Origin: Candidatus Tiddalikarchaeum anstoanum
GTDB lineage: Archaea > Nanobdellota > Nanobdellia > Tiddalikarchaeales > Tiddalikarchaeaceae
Reading direction: 5' to 3'
Length of the DNA stretch: 64,000 nt
NCBI GenBank assembly: GCA_902385255.1
Contig: CABMEV010000005.1
Coordinates: forward strand, 1-64,000
Below, piece by piece: positions 51,351 through 59,122 of the stretch. The translations under genes were made by a program, and so were the position numbers. How positions within the stretch are numbered: the first letter of the stretch is position 1; each line of letters starts with the position of its first letter. The notes under the pieces were generated by a model that saw only the letters and a program-made list of their open reading frames with translations, made no database searches and was not told the DNA's origin.

Positions 51351-53315
51351 GTGAAGGACCAGTCAGGATTCGACTTAAAAGTAATAATACACGAACTAAG
51401 CGGCTTAGTCGGAGCCAGAATAAACAAGTTCTATAATACTGAAGATGGAGAATTACTCATAAAATTATACGACTCGAAAAACGGCAAAATAATCATACGA
51501 GTGCTGAAAGGCTCCTGCATGCACCTCACACAATTTGACAGGGAAAACAGCGAGATGCCAAGCAACTTCACAATGCTGATGCGAAAATACATGAATGAGG
51601 CTGTAATCACATCCATAGAACAGCCGTCATTCGAAAGAATAGCAATCATCAAAGCCAGAAAAATGGGGGCAATATATAATATAATCATCGAACTATTCAA
51701 CAAAGGAAACATAGTAGTATGCAACGAGAAGATGATAATAATAAATGCGCTAAGGACCAGCGTGAATGACAGATTAATGAAGCCAAACGAGGAATACGCG
51801 CTTCCAAAACCGCGCTTCCAGGACGCATTCCTAGACCCTTTAGAATTCAAGCGAATAATAAAAACAAGCAAGCAGGAATCATTAGTCAAATCTGCAGCGA
51901 TGGACTTAGGACTCGGAGGAAAATACGCCGAAGAACTATGCAGATTATCAAACGCTGATAAGATGAAAAACCCGGGATTCTTATCGCAGGACGAGCTCGA
52001 CAAGTTATACAAAGTATTCTTCACGCTATACAATAGCGTATCACACTACCAGAACATTAAACCATGCATCATCAAAAAAGAAAATAAACTGGCAGACTTT
52101 GCGCCATTTCCGTTAAAATCATACGAAGGCGCGGATTTCGTCTTCTTCAAAACATTCAACGAAGCATGCGATTATTACTACTCAAACATCCAAAAACAAG
52201 ACTACGAAGATGAGAACAAGAAAGAATTCGAAAACAAGATGAACAGATTAACCAAGAGATTAAGCATACAGGAAGAAGGATTCAAGGAAATAGAACGTAA
52301 AATAGAAGAGTGCAACAAAGTAGGCGAACTAATATACGCAAACTACGACTTAATCGACACAGTTCTCTCGAAAATAAAAAACGCAAACAAGAACAACATA
52401 TCATGGCCTGAGATAAAAAAAATGGTAAACCATGACAAGGAAACAGGCTCACCTGAAGCCAACATAATAAAAAGCATAAATGAAAACGACAACACGATAA
52501 CATTCGAGATAAACGACCAAGTCTTCTTTGCAGACTTAAACAGCGAAGCAAAACAAGTCGCGGCAGACTACTTTGACAAAGCAAAAAAGATGAGAGGAAA
52601 AACATTAGGCTCAGAAAACAGCATAAACGAAACAAGAAAAGAAATAGAAGAGTTGAACAATGAAGGACTAAAGAAAGACACCAGAGTTGTTGAAAGAGTT
52701 AAAGAGAATGAGGAATGGTTCAACAAGTATTCTTACATTAAAACAAGCAGCGGATTATTATTCGTCTCCGGACGGGATGCGACTCAGAACGAAGTCTTAG
52801 TCAAGAAAGTAGGGGAAGACAATGATTTAATATTTCACGCAGAAATACAAGGCTCCCCTTTTGGAATACTGAAAAACGGGCTTCACGCACCAGGAGAGGA
52901 CAAATTAGAATGCGCAGAGTTCATAGCAGCTCACAGCAACGCGTGGAAGATGGGATTATCAGTCAACGTCTTCGCAGTCAAGAAAGACCAGGTGAGCAAG
53001 ACTGCGCCAAGCGGCGAATACGTAGCCCACGGCGCCTTTGTAATAAAAGGAGAGAGGGAAGTGTTCGAGAATATAACGCCAAAGATATGCATAGGATACA
53101 ATAAGGAGAATAAGATAATAAGCGGGCCGAAAAAGCTAATCTCAACCCAGTGCGAGAATTACGCGGAATTAGTGCCGGGAAACATAGAATCTGACAAGAT
53201 TGCAAAAAGGATTCAGGCAATACTTGGAGAGAAAAACGCGAACGTATTAAGCGTCAAACTTGAAATAATCCAGAGGCTAATTCCCGGCGGAAGCAGGATA
53301 ATACAGGAAAATTGA
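51351..53315 (+). CDS. NFACT (Rqc2/NEMF/RqcH) family protein (654 aa)
   Basis: The NFACT-N part (LSGLVGARINKFYNTEDGEL, LKGSCMHLTQFDRENSEMPS, FTMLMRKYMNEAVITSIEQP) is followed by a helix-hairpin-helix-like part and a long coiled coil (residues about 280-480). The NFACT-R domain (SSGLLFVSGRDATQNEVLVK, IFHAEIQGSPFGILK) lies at about 465-560. These proteins bind stalled large ribosomal subunits and tRNA in ribosome quality control. It starts at GTG, and its C-terminus (RRLIPGGSRI-like) is basic. The family call is firm. Confidence 0.9.
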   Translation: MKDQSGFDLKVIIHELSGLVGARINKFYNTEDGELLIKLYDSKNGKIIIRVLKGSCMHLTQFDRENSEMPSNFTMLMRKYMNEAVITSIEQPSFERIAIIKARKMGAIYNIIIELFNKGNIVVCNEKMIIINALRTSVNDRLMKPNEEYALPKPRFQDAFLDPLEFKRIIKTSKQESLVKSAAMDLGLGGKYAEELCRLSNADKMKNPGFLSQDELDKLYKVFFTLYNSVSHYQNIKPCIIKKENKLADFAPFPLKSYEGADFVFFKTFNEACDYYYSNIQKQDYEDENKKEFENKMNRLTKRLSIQEEGFKEIERKIEECNKVGELIYANYDLIDTVLSKIKNANKNNISWPEIKKMVNHDKETGSPEANIIKSINENDNTITFEINDQVFFADLNSEAKQVAADYFDKAKKMRGKTLGSENSINETRKEIEELNNEGLKKDTRVVERVKENEEWFNKYSYIKTSSGLLFVSGRDATQNEVLVKKVGEDNDLIFHAEIQGSPFGILKNGLHAPGEDKLECAEFIAAHSNAWKMGLSVNVFAVKKDQVSKTAPSGEYVAHGAFVIKGEREVFENITPKICIGYNKENKIISGPKKLISTQCENYAELVPGNIESDKIAKRIQAILGEKNANVLSVKLEIIQRLIPGGSRIIQEN

Positions 53316-53391
53316 ACTTTTCTAAATGCCAAATTAATAAAAAAAGAGAAATAAAACAATAAAGTTAAAAATTGAAATTCAGCGAGCATTT

Positions 53392-53559
53392 TTAGAAGTC
53401 GTATTCTCTTAAAGTGCTTCTGCCGTTCTTCTTTGCTCTCTCTGCAGCCATCTTTACTTTTTCTTCTAGCTTCTTTTCTAGAGCATCTATTGTTTCGTCT
53501 GGGAATCTCATTTCGTATTTCTTACCAGCTTCTTTCGCAGCTTTTTTAACAATTAACAT
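53392..53559 (-). CDS. Minimal histone-fold protein (55 aa)
   Basis: A 55-codon frame runs from the ATG at 53559 (with AGGAGGTG about six bases upstream) to the TAA at 53392-53394. The sequence matches the core of archaeal histones: KKAAKEAG (alpha 1), FPDETIDALEKKLEEKVKMA (alpha 2), then NGRSTLREYDF, where histones have GRKTIKAEDI. The central helix seems about one turn shorter and the third helix is missing, so it ends just at the loop-2 strand. It is probably a DNA-binding or dimerising mini-histone. A TATA-like CTTTATATCTC lies upstream. Confidence 0.75.
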   Translation of the reverse strand: MLIVKKAAKEAGKKYEMRFPDETIDALEKKLEEKVKMAAERAKKNGRSTLREYDF

Positions 53560-53803
53560 CTCGTGCACCTCCTAATTCTTAATTTAACGAGATATAAAGA
53601 CTGTTTAAAAAACTTTTTATCTAAAAGCATTTAAAAACAATTTCAAAATAATAGCTATGAACATTAAATAGCCCAAAATAGACTATTTACGTCATAAACA
53701 CTTTAAATATTCCACATTAAAAATGTACATATAAACAGTTAAACAGAATTATTTATAAATGTTCTGTATATAGATTTCTTTGCAAAATAAGAAGGTGTGT
53801 TAG

Positions 53804-53897
53804 GATATAGGAAAAATTTGCAGTAACAAGCGATAAAAAACCAAACGTCCAAGATTTTGGACAAGAAACAAGCAATAATCAGTAACCTTCCTATATC
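53804..53897 (+). ncRNA. Structured RNA candidate between mini-histone and regulator genes
   Basis: GATATAGGAA (53804-53813) pairs perfectly with TTCCTATATC (53888-53897). Inside, GTCCAA-GATT-TTGGAC (53847-53862) forms a six-pair hairpin. Two motifs occur twice around it: CAGTAAC (53821 and 53880) and AACAAGC(G/A)ATAA (53825 and 53867). A plus-strand TATA (TTTATAAAT, about 53752) and a T-run after the stem support an independent transcript. The last bases overlap the minus-strand gene ending at 53891. No known RNA family is recognised; it could alternatively be a terminator or protein-binding site. Confidence 0.4.
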
Positions 53898-54796
53898 ATT
53901 TTTTTATTTAATTCTATCTTGTTCTTCCTGCCGACAGGAGTTACAAATATTATACTCTTAGTTTCAAGAAAATGTATAATCTTTGAAAGCTTAGGCTTCG
54001 AGAAGTCAAGCCCTTTCTCTATGTCATTCTGGTATAAAATTGTTTTTGACTTGAGCACCAAGTCTACAACTTTTTTCTCATCACCTGTTAAGGTCATTGC
54101 TACAATTTCTTTCCTTTTTCTTCGTGACATTATCTGCGACAGGACAAAACCTGCAACGAAACATATGAATCCGACTATTACAAAGCCTTCGAAAGACACT
54201 GAAGGAGTTGTCAGTTTCTCAAAAAATACCATATAACTCCCAGATTCACCGTACTCTATCCTCTCATTCCACTCTATTATTATCTGCTGCCCGTCAGAGT
54301 ACAAATGTGAAGGCTGCGGAGATACTGAGCCGCCGTCTCTCTGCGTTATTCCAAAACCGCTAGGAAGTTTCACTATCATTGAAAAATCATCATCATCGTA
54401 AAAAGAGTTGAAGGAATAAGTCATCAGGTAGTAATCCTCAATCGGCCTGACAACCTTATCATTCAAGAAAACCAGGTTGTAAACCTTGGAGCTGTTTGAA
54501 GGTATAACATCATAAACCTTGATTGTAAACACGCCGTTTGTGACAAAAGATGAAAAATTCATTATACGGTTCGTCCCGTCGTTAATCTCAAGCCTGTAAG
54601 GTGAATCCTCCAGCAATACGTATAATGTGTTTGTCGACTCATTGTAAGGATTATTCGCCGTAACTGATATAGTCTCGGATGATACGCCTGTAGTAAGGTC
54701 CAGTGTTATATGAAACGATGTAACCTCAGCATCCAGCCCGAAGCTCAGCTTAAACAGCATTAAAGAGAGTATTGTAAGAATAATTAACCGTTTCAT
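53891..54796 (-). CDS. Membrane-anchored protein with cytosolic winged-helix domain (301 aa)
   Basis: A signal peptide (LIILTILSLMLFKLSFG) is followed by an extracytoplasmic beta domain (about residues 20-205), one membrane helix (GFVIVGFICFVAGFVLSQIM) and a basic junction (SRRKRKE). The C-terminal winged helix follows (TGDEKKVVDLVLKSKTILYQ, FSKPKLSKIIHFLETKSIIF, VGRKNKIELNKKMI). This is the COG2512-like layout of archaeal membrane-bound transcription regulators. It faces an ABC exporter on the opposite strand, which it may regulate in response to an external signal. A TATA box (TTTATAAAAGC) lies about 30 bases before the ATG. Confidence 0.75.
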   Translation of the reverse strand: MKRLIILTILSLMLFKLSFGLDAEVTSFHITLDLTTGVSSETISVTANNPYNESTNTLYVLLEDSPYRLEINDGTNRIMNFSSFVTNGVFTIKVYDVIPSNSSKVYNLVFLNDKVVRPIEDYYLMTYSFNSFYDDDDFSMIVKLPSGFGITQRDGGSVSPQPSHLYSDGQQIIIEWNERIEYGESGSYMVFFEKLTTPSVSFEGFVIVGFICFVAGFVLSQIMSRRKRKEIVAMTLTGDEKKVVDLVLKSKTILYQNDIEKGLDFSKPKLSKIIHFLETKSIIFVTPVGRKNKIELNKKMI

Positions 54797-54886
54797 GATT
54801 AGTTATGAGAGATGAAAGATGCTTTTATAAATATTATTTAAGTTTAAGGGAATAAAGTTATAAATAGCGGCAATTTTTGTTTTAAA

Positions 54887-55102
54887 ATGAAACAAAAAGA
54901 TAAACAGAACGTACTTAACAGAGAAGTTGGAAAAATAGAATTCCTGTACATAACACAAACAGTTTTATTCCTGCTCCTTGCGGCGTTAGTGGGTGTAAAT
55001 CCAAGCCTTTTACAGTACGTTGTAATGACAACACTTGTAATACTTGCAATAAGTTCAGTAATACTGGCTTATGAATGGGTAAACTTGGAAACAAAACTGT
55101 AA
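54887..55102 (+). CDS. Small two-TM membrane protein (71 aa)
   Basis: After a charged cytosolic start (about 20 residues), two hydrophobic stretches (LYITQTVLFLLLAALVGV, YVVMTTLVILAISSVILA) form a hairpin. A TATA box (GTTATAAATAGC, 54857-54868) lies just upstream. It precedes the ABC ATPase by about 50 bases and may be its small accessory subunit. No family is recognised. Confidence 0.6.
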   Translation: MKQKDKQNVLNREVGKIEFLYITQTVLFLLLAALVGVNPSLLQYVVMTTLVILAISSVILAYEWVNLETKL

Positions 55103-55149
55103 AAAAATATTTTTTATATATTTTTTTAAATACCTAATCCATCTGTTTA

Positions 55150-56103
55150 GTGATGAATATCTTCCCGAAAAAGCAAGAAGAGACCGGCAGAGAAAAAGTA
55201 ATCATTGTTGAGAATGTCAGCAATAAGTATAATGATGAATTCTTCCTGAAAAATATAAGTTTCGTAGTCTACAAAGGAGAGATATTCTCAATCATAGGTC
55301 TTTCCGGAAGCGGGAAGAGCACGTTGTTAAAGACTATCGTTGGATTGGAAAAGAAGCTTGGCGGAACTATTTCAGTGCTTGGCAATAATATTTTCTTCAC
55401 GAGAAAAATGGTTGGTTTCTCGCCTCAGCAGGACAGTTTCTTCAGCGACTTATCCATCTCGCAGAATATGGAGCTTTTCTCCAGCATGAACGGGGTCAGC
55501 TACAAAACAGGGAAAGAGCTTGGAAAAGAGTACCTTAAGATGCTCGGGATGGAGGGATTTGATGAGAAAAAACCCAAAGAATTATCAGGAGGCCAGAAAA
55601 AGAGGCTGAATATCATACTAAGCTGCCTGCACTCCCCGAAATTATTAATACTTGACGAACCTTTCGCAGCATTAGACTATTATAACAGGAGAATATTATG
55701 GGACTTTTTGATATCGTTGAAAAACAGGGGCATCACTATAGTCCTTACCACTCACTTGTTGAATGAGGCGCAGGAATACTCATCCAGGGTGTTAGTGTTA
55801 AAGAACGGCAAAAAATTCGGCTACGGGACGTTTAATGAAATAAAGGAAAAGATAGGGTTTAATTACCTGCTCCACATCAAGATGTCCCATGTTGCAAACT
55901 CATTCATAGATTCTCTCACTCATTTTTGCATGCTGAAAAAGATAAGGATAGTGTATAACCTTAAGAAGGAATTATTATTCGCCGTTGCCGGAGGGGAAGA
56001 TAAGAGCACTATTGAAGGATTCATGAAGCGCAACAATCAAGAATTTACAGAGGTAGAGTTTAGACCGCCAAACCTGGACGAGGTCATACTCGCAAGCAGA
56101 TGA
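55150..56103 (+). CDS. ABC transporter ATPase, ABC-2 exporter type (317 aa)
   Basis: The start is GTG at 55150 or ATG at 55153. Walker A GLSGSGKST is near residue 56, the Q-loop VGFSPQQDSF near 93, the signature ELSGGQKKRLNI near 145 and Walker B LLILDEPFAALD near 165, with the H-loop in VLTTHLL near 198. A C-terminal extension of about 90 residues (HIKMSHVANSF onwards) resembles the accessory domain of multidrug/Nat-type ATPases. It overlaps the permease gene as ATGA. It likely exports a drug, ion or lipid; the substrate is unknown. Confidence 0.9.
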   Translation: MMNIFPKKQEETGREKVIIVENVSNKYNDEFFLKNISFVVYKGEIFSIIGLSGSGKSTLLKTIVGLEKKLGGTISVLGNNIFFTRKMVGFSPQQDSFFSDLSISQNMELFSSMNGVSYKTGKELGKEYLKMLGMEGFDEKKPKELSGGQKKRLNIILSCLHSPKLLILDEPFAALDYYNRRILWDFLISLKNRGITIVLTTHLLNEAQEYSSRVLVLKNGKKFGYGTFNEIKEKIGFNYLLHIKMSHVANSFIDSLTHFCMLKKIRIVYNLKKELLFAVAGGEDKSTIEGFMKRNNQEFTEVEFRPPNLDEVILASR

Positions 56104-57380
56104 AAATAGTTGAACTTTTAAAAAAAGAGTACATCTTGTTCAAGAATAACAAGAAACAATTAGCCATAACTATACTGCTGCCATTATTCTTCTCGCTGAT
56201 ATACTTATTCATGTTCTCGTTATCGGAGACTGGATTCAAAGTCGCGATATGCAACCTTGATAACGGAATATACTCCGGAGAGTTCATCACAACCATGCAG
56301 AACGAGGTGGAAACTGAGTTGTTAACTGCAAATAACGCCACGGGCTGTTCCATACAGATTAAGGATTCAATAATGAAAGGCGCATTGATTGGCATAATAG
56401 TTGACCCTGACTTTTCAGAAAAAATAGAATCTTACAGGCAGCCAGTCCTTACAATATACTTTGATAACTCGAAGCCTAATCTTGGATTCTTCTCGCAAAC
56501 CTATGTTAACAACAGGATTAACAGCTTAAGCACGCAGGTATTAAGGGACAGCGAGGAAAAAATAAAGAGCGCAACGTTCAAGATAGAGAATGATTTGGAC
56601 AGCACAATCGGCATATTAGAGCTTATTAACTTCTCAATACCTGACATTATAAGAAACCCTTACGACCAATTATACACTAATATACAATATTATAAGGGCA
56701 ATATCAGCAACTTAAACAGGATAGACTTGGAATTCCTGGTTAATCCGATTAGCACACAGCTTGTTGGAGTATTCGAAGGAAGAAACAGCGGAGGATTCTC
56801 ATTCTCAGTATTGTACACTGTGCTTAACCTATTCGTGCTGCTGTTATTGTCAAGCGTAAGCATGGTTTATGACAAGAGGAATAATTTCCTGACAAGATTA
56901 AAGACCAGCACTACGCCAATAATTTATTACATAATATCCAAAATAGTGTTCTTTTCAATAATCGGCGCTTTAATTTTCATACCAAGCTTCCTGGTATTCT
57001 TATTCAAGGACGCGTATTTTAGCGTAAATTATGCAACATTAATAATAAGCATCATAACAATTTCGTCCATCTCGACGCTGCTTGGTTCAATAATCGGGCT
57101 GACAAGCAATGATGAGAGCAGCAGCATAATGGTGTCATTATTCGTTGGGTTAACATTCATGCTGATATCAGGACTATTCTACCCTGTAGAACTACTGCCT
57201 CAGTTAATAAGCACAAGTTTGAATGCGCTGCCAACAAGTTTCGAATTCAAATTATTGAATTATGCTTTGGTGTTTAACAGCGGAATAAGTTCTACAACAG
57301 CCGCAATCGTCCCTCTCATAATATATCTTGGATTATTCATAGCTGTTAATTATTTGCTGATTTCAAAACAGCACGATTAG
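56100..57380 (+). CDS. ABC-2 type permease (426 aa)
   Basis: One N-terminal helix (QLAITILLPLFFSLIYLFMF) is followed by a large external loop (residues about 45-225, low in cysteine), then five C-terminal helices (TVLNLFVLLLLSSVSMVYD, IGALIFIPSFLVFLF, LIISIITISSISTLLGSIIG, MVSLFVGLTFMLISGLFYP). The EL/FYPVELLPQ motif before the last part is typical of ABC-2 exporters such as YhgE/NatB. It forms a transporter with the ATPase just upstream. Confidence 0.88.
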   Translation: MKIVELLKKEYILFKNNKKQLAITILLPLFFSLIYLFMFSLSETGFKVAICNLDNGIYSGEFITTMQNEVETELLTANNATGCSIQIKDSIMKGALIGIIVDPDFSEKIESYRQPVLTIYFDNSKPNLGFFSQTYVNNRINSLSTQVLRDSEEKIKSATFKIENDLDSTIGILELINFSIPDIIRNPYDQLYTNIQYYKGNISNLNRIDLEFLVNPISTQLVGVFEGRNSGGFSFSVLYTVLNLFVLLLLSSVSMVYDKRNNFLTRLKTSTTPIIYYIISKIVFFSIIGALIFIPSFLVFLFKDAYFSVNYATLIISIITISSISTLLGSIIGLTSNDESSSIMVSLFVGLTFMLISGLFYPVELLPQLISTSLNALPTSFEFKLLNYALVFNSGISSTTAAIVPLIIYLGLFIAVNYLLISKQHD

Positions 57381-57697
57381 TACAGTTTCTCCTTTAACTT
57401 TGTCATCCTGGTTTCCAGGAACTTGTTGCGTGCAGAAATCCTCCTGTACTGGTCTAATAATAAGTTGTACTTGTGCAGCAAATCATTATAGATGTTCATG
57501 CTTACATTTTCAGACTTGAACTTTTCAATTTTCGCTGTTAATTCTTCAACCTTGCTCGATAACTCCACTGTATTCTTCTTGGCTGTGAATATTGCTGAAC
57601 TGTTTCTCTTCCTTAAAATCCTCAAAAAGAAGTTTAAAACGTAAAATCCTATGTTAAGCAGTACAAGTAATATGATTAAACCAGTTATTATGCTCAT
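57377..57697 (-). CDS. Small membrane-anchored coiled-coil protein (106 aa)
   Basis: One N-terminal helix (ITGLIILLVLLNIGFYVL) is followed by a basic patch (RILRKRNSS) and a coiled coil to the end (VEELTAKIEKFKSENVSM, YNDLLHKYNLLLDQYRRI). It is oriented convergent to the permease with a four-base overlap. Such proteins organise membrane complexes; nothing more specific is visible. Confidence 0.6.
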   Translation of the reverse strand: MSIITGLIILLVLLNIGFYVLNFFLRILRKRNSSAIFTAKKNTVELSSKVEELTAKIEKFKSENVSMNIYNDLLHKYNLLLDQYRRISARNKFLETRMTKLKEKLY

Positions 57698-57789
57698 TAA
57701 AGAAATTGGTCTATGTTAGTGTTTAAAAATTATTGTTTTCATCGCGTAGTAATGTATAAATATAAGGTAAAATTCATTAAATACTAATT

Positions 57790-58137
57790 ATGGTTCAGTC
57801 TTGTAATGCTTGCAATTGCAATCTTGTTGATAATGAGAACTCATTGGATGTATTGGCAAAGCTTCGCAGCCATAAAAGCGCGAAAATAAATGAGAAATTC
57901 CCCATGCTTATTGCGGATTTCTACTGCCAGAATACAAAAAACCAGTCCTGCGATTTCAATCTGCATATAATGTGGAAAGATATTGACAATGATATTAACG
58001 TGTTAAAATGTCCGAAATGCGGAGGACAAGTATTATCAAGCATATTCTTAGGTGTTATTAGCGGTTTCTACCTTGAAAGTTTCTGTTTTAACTGCTTGTC
58101 AAGAAGAAACGGCGGCAATATTGCGTATCAGAAGTAG
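57790..58137 (+). CDS. Small zinc-ribbon protein (115 aa)
   Basis: Four cysteine pairs are visible: CNACNC (residues 5-10), CQNTKNQSC, CPKCGG (near 77) and CFNC (near 103), enough for two zinc sites. A TATA-like GTATAAATATAAGG at about 57751-57764 is close to the start. No known domain name fits. It is convergent with the next gene, overlapping it by ten bases. Confidence 0.65.
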   Translation: MVQSCNACNCNLVDNENSLDVLAKLRSHKSAKINEKFPMLIADFYCQNTKNQSCDFNLHIMWKDIDNDINVLKCPKCGGQVLSSIFLGVISGFYLESFCFNCLSRRNGGNIAYQK

Positions 58138-58517
58138 AACTCGCTTCTTTGCTTCTTAGTAGTATTATCATTTGTCGCTGCTGGTTTCTCCTCTTCTGTT
58201 TCTTTTGGGAAAATAAACATTGGCTCGTTTTTAACTGCCTGCGTTTTCTCCTCAACAATTGCCTCATAAGGTTCTGACAATAAATTGCTGTACTTCACAT
58301 CATGCTCTTTTATGAACATGTCAAGGTTATCCCGAAGTGCTCTTGCCTCGTCCACGCTTAGTTTGAAAGCATTCTTTACAGTGCTTTGTTCTCCAATCTT
58401 AAGTATTAAATTTCCCTCTTTTGGAAAGCCGCCCTCTTTCTCGGGGTCTTTGGACTCTAATTCAAGGAATGTCCTATTGTCCTTCCAAAAATGCGTCTTC
58501 TGAAATATTTTCATCAT
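58128..58517 (-). CDS. Unrecognised small protein with acidic tail (129 aa)
   Basis: The first 70 residues form a compact alpha-beta domain (TFLELESKDPEKEG, LILKIGEQSTVKNAFKLSVD, EARALRDNLDMFIKEH); the last 50 are Glu/Pro/Lys-rich and probably disordered. Sequence order (beta strands, then a helix with ALRDNLD) resembles small nucleic-acid-binding proteins, but no family can be named. It overlaps the upstream gene by 44 bases. Confidence 0.55.
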   Translation of the reverse strand: MMKIFQKTHFWKDNRTFLELESKDPEKEGGFPKEGNLILKIGEQSTVKNAFKLSVDEARALRDNLDMFIKEHDVKYSNLLSEPYEAIVEEKTQAVKNEPMFIFPKETEEEKPAATNDNTTKKQRSEFYF

Positions 58518-59079
58518 TAATTAATATGCATTCAGGTATTTTATTTTTTTCTAAATCAAAATTTAAACCTTTTTTTGTGAATGTCAGATTAAACTCCTTA
58601 TTTTCGCCGCAGTAACTCAAGTTAACGCTTAAACCAGAATCGTACAAGCTCAGCAAAACTTTTGAAAAATAACCCATTTCCTTGAATGAGAAGTCGAGGC
58701 GAACTAAGTCTTTCATGACCCTAGTGCCAAGCGGCGTGTGCCTGAGCCCGAAATTGAAGACTGAATCCAGCTTGAAGGGGCTGATTTCAAAAAAAGGCGT
58801 GCCTGTTCTTAAAACATCATCATAGAACGATAGGTTATACTGCTTTATTGCACCATTTTTCAGGCTTACAGTGAGTCCTTTTGAGTAAAAGCCTATTAAT
58901 ATATTATTATATAATTCGATGTTCCCGCACATGGCGTTTGTTAAATTAATGACTAAACAGTTTAACGGCGTATTCAAGTTGTCATCTCCTATTGCGCTCC
59001 CTTTCGGGAACCTGAACTTATTATCATCATATTTCCGCTTATCATTTGCAAAATAGCCGTAAACTCCCTTAAGTATCAT
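58474..59079 (-). CDS. Unrecognised beta-rich protein (201 aa)
   Basis: The sequence consists mainly of short strands and Asn-rich turns (KGVYGYFANDKRKYDDNKFR; NNILIGFYSKGLTVSLKNG; LLSLYDSGLSVNLSYCG). FYSKGLTVSLKNG and LYDSGLSVNLSYC are similar, indicating an internal duplication of about 95 residues. There is no signal peptide. It overlaps its downstream gene by 44 bases, and the helicase gene starts far downstream on the plus-coordinate side, so these two form a separate pair. Confidence 0.55.
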   Translation of the reverse strand: MILKGVYGYFANDKRKYDDNKFRFPKGSAIGDDNLNTPLNCLVINLTNAMCGNIELYNNILIGFYSKGLTVSLKNGAIKQYNLSFYDDVLRTGTPFFEISPFKLDSVFNFGLRHTPLGTRVMKDLVRLDFSFKEMGYFSKVLLSLYDSGLSVNLSYCGENKEFNLTFTKKGLNFDLEKNKIPECILINDENISEDAFLEGQ

Positions 59080-59122
59080 AAGAAAATATATACTAAAAAT
59101 TAATATTATAAAGTTTTTGGCT

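Noticed and set aside
51431-52033. Minus-strand open frame of 200 aa.
   Set aside because: It is antisense to the NFACT gene and lacks any promoter or motif.
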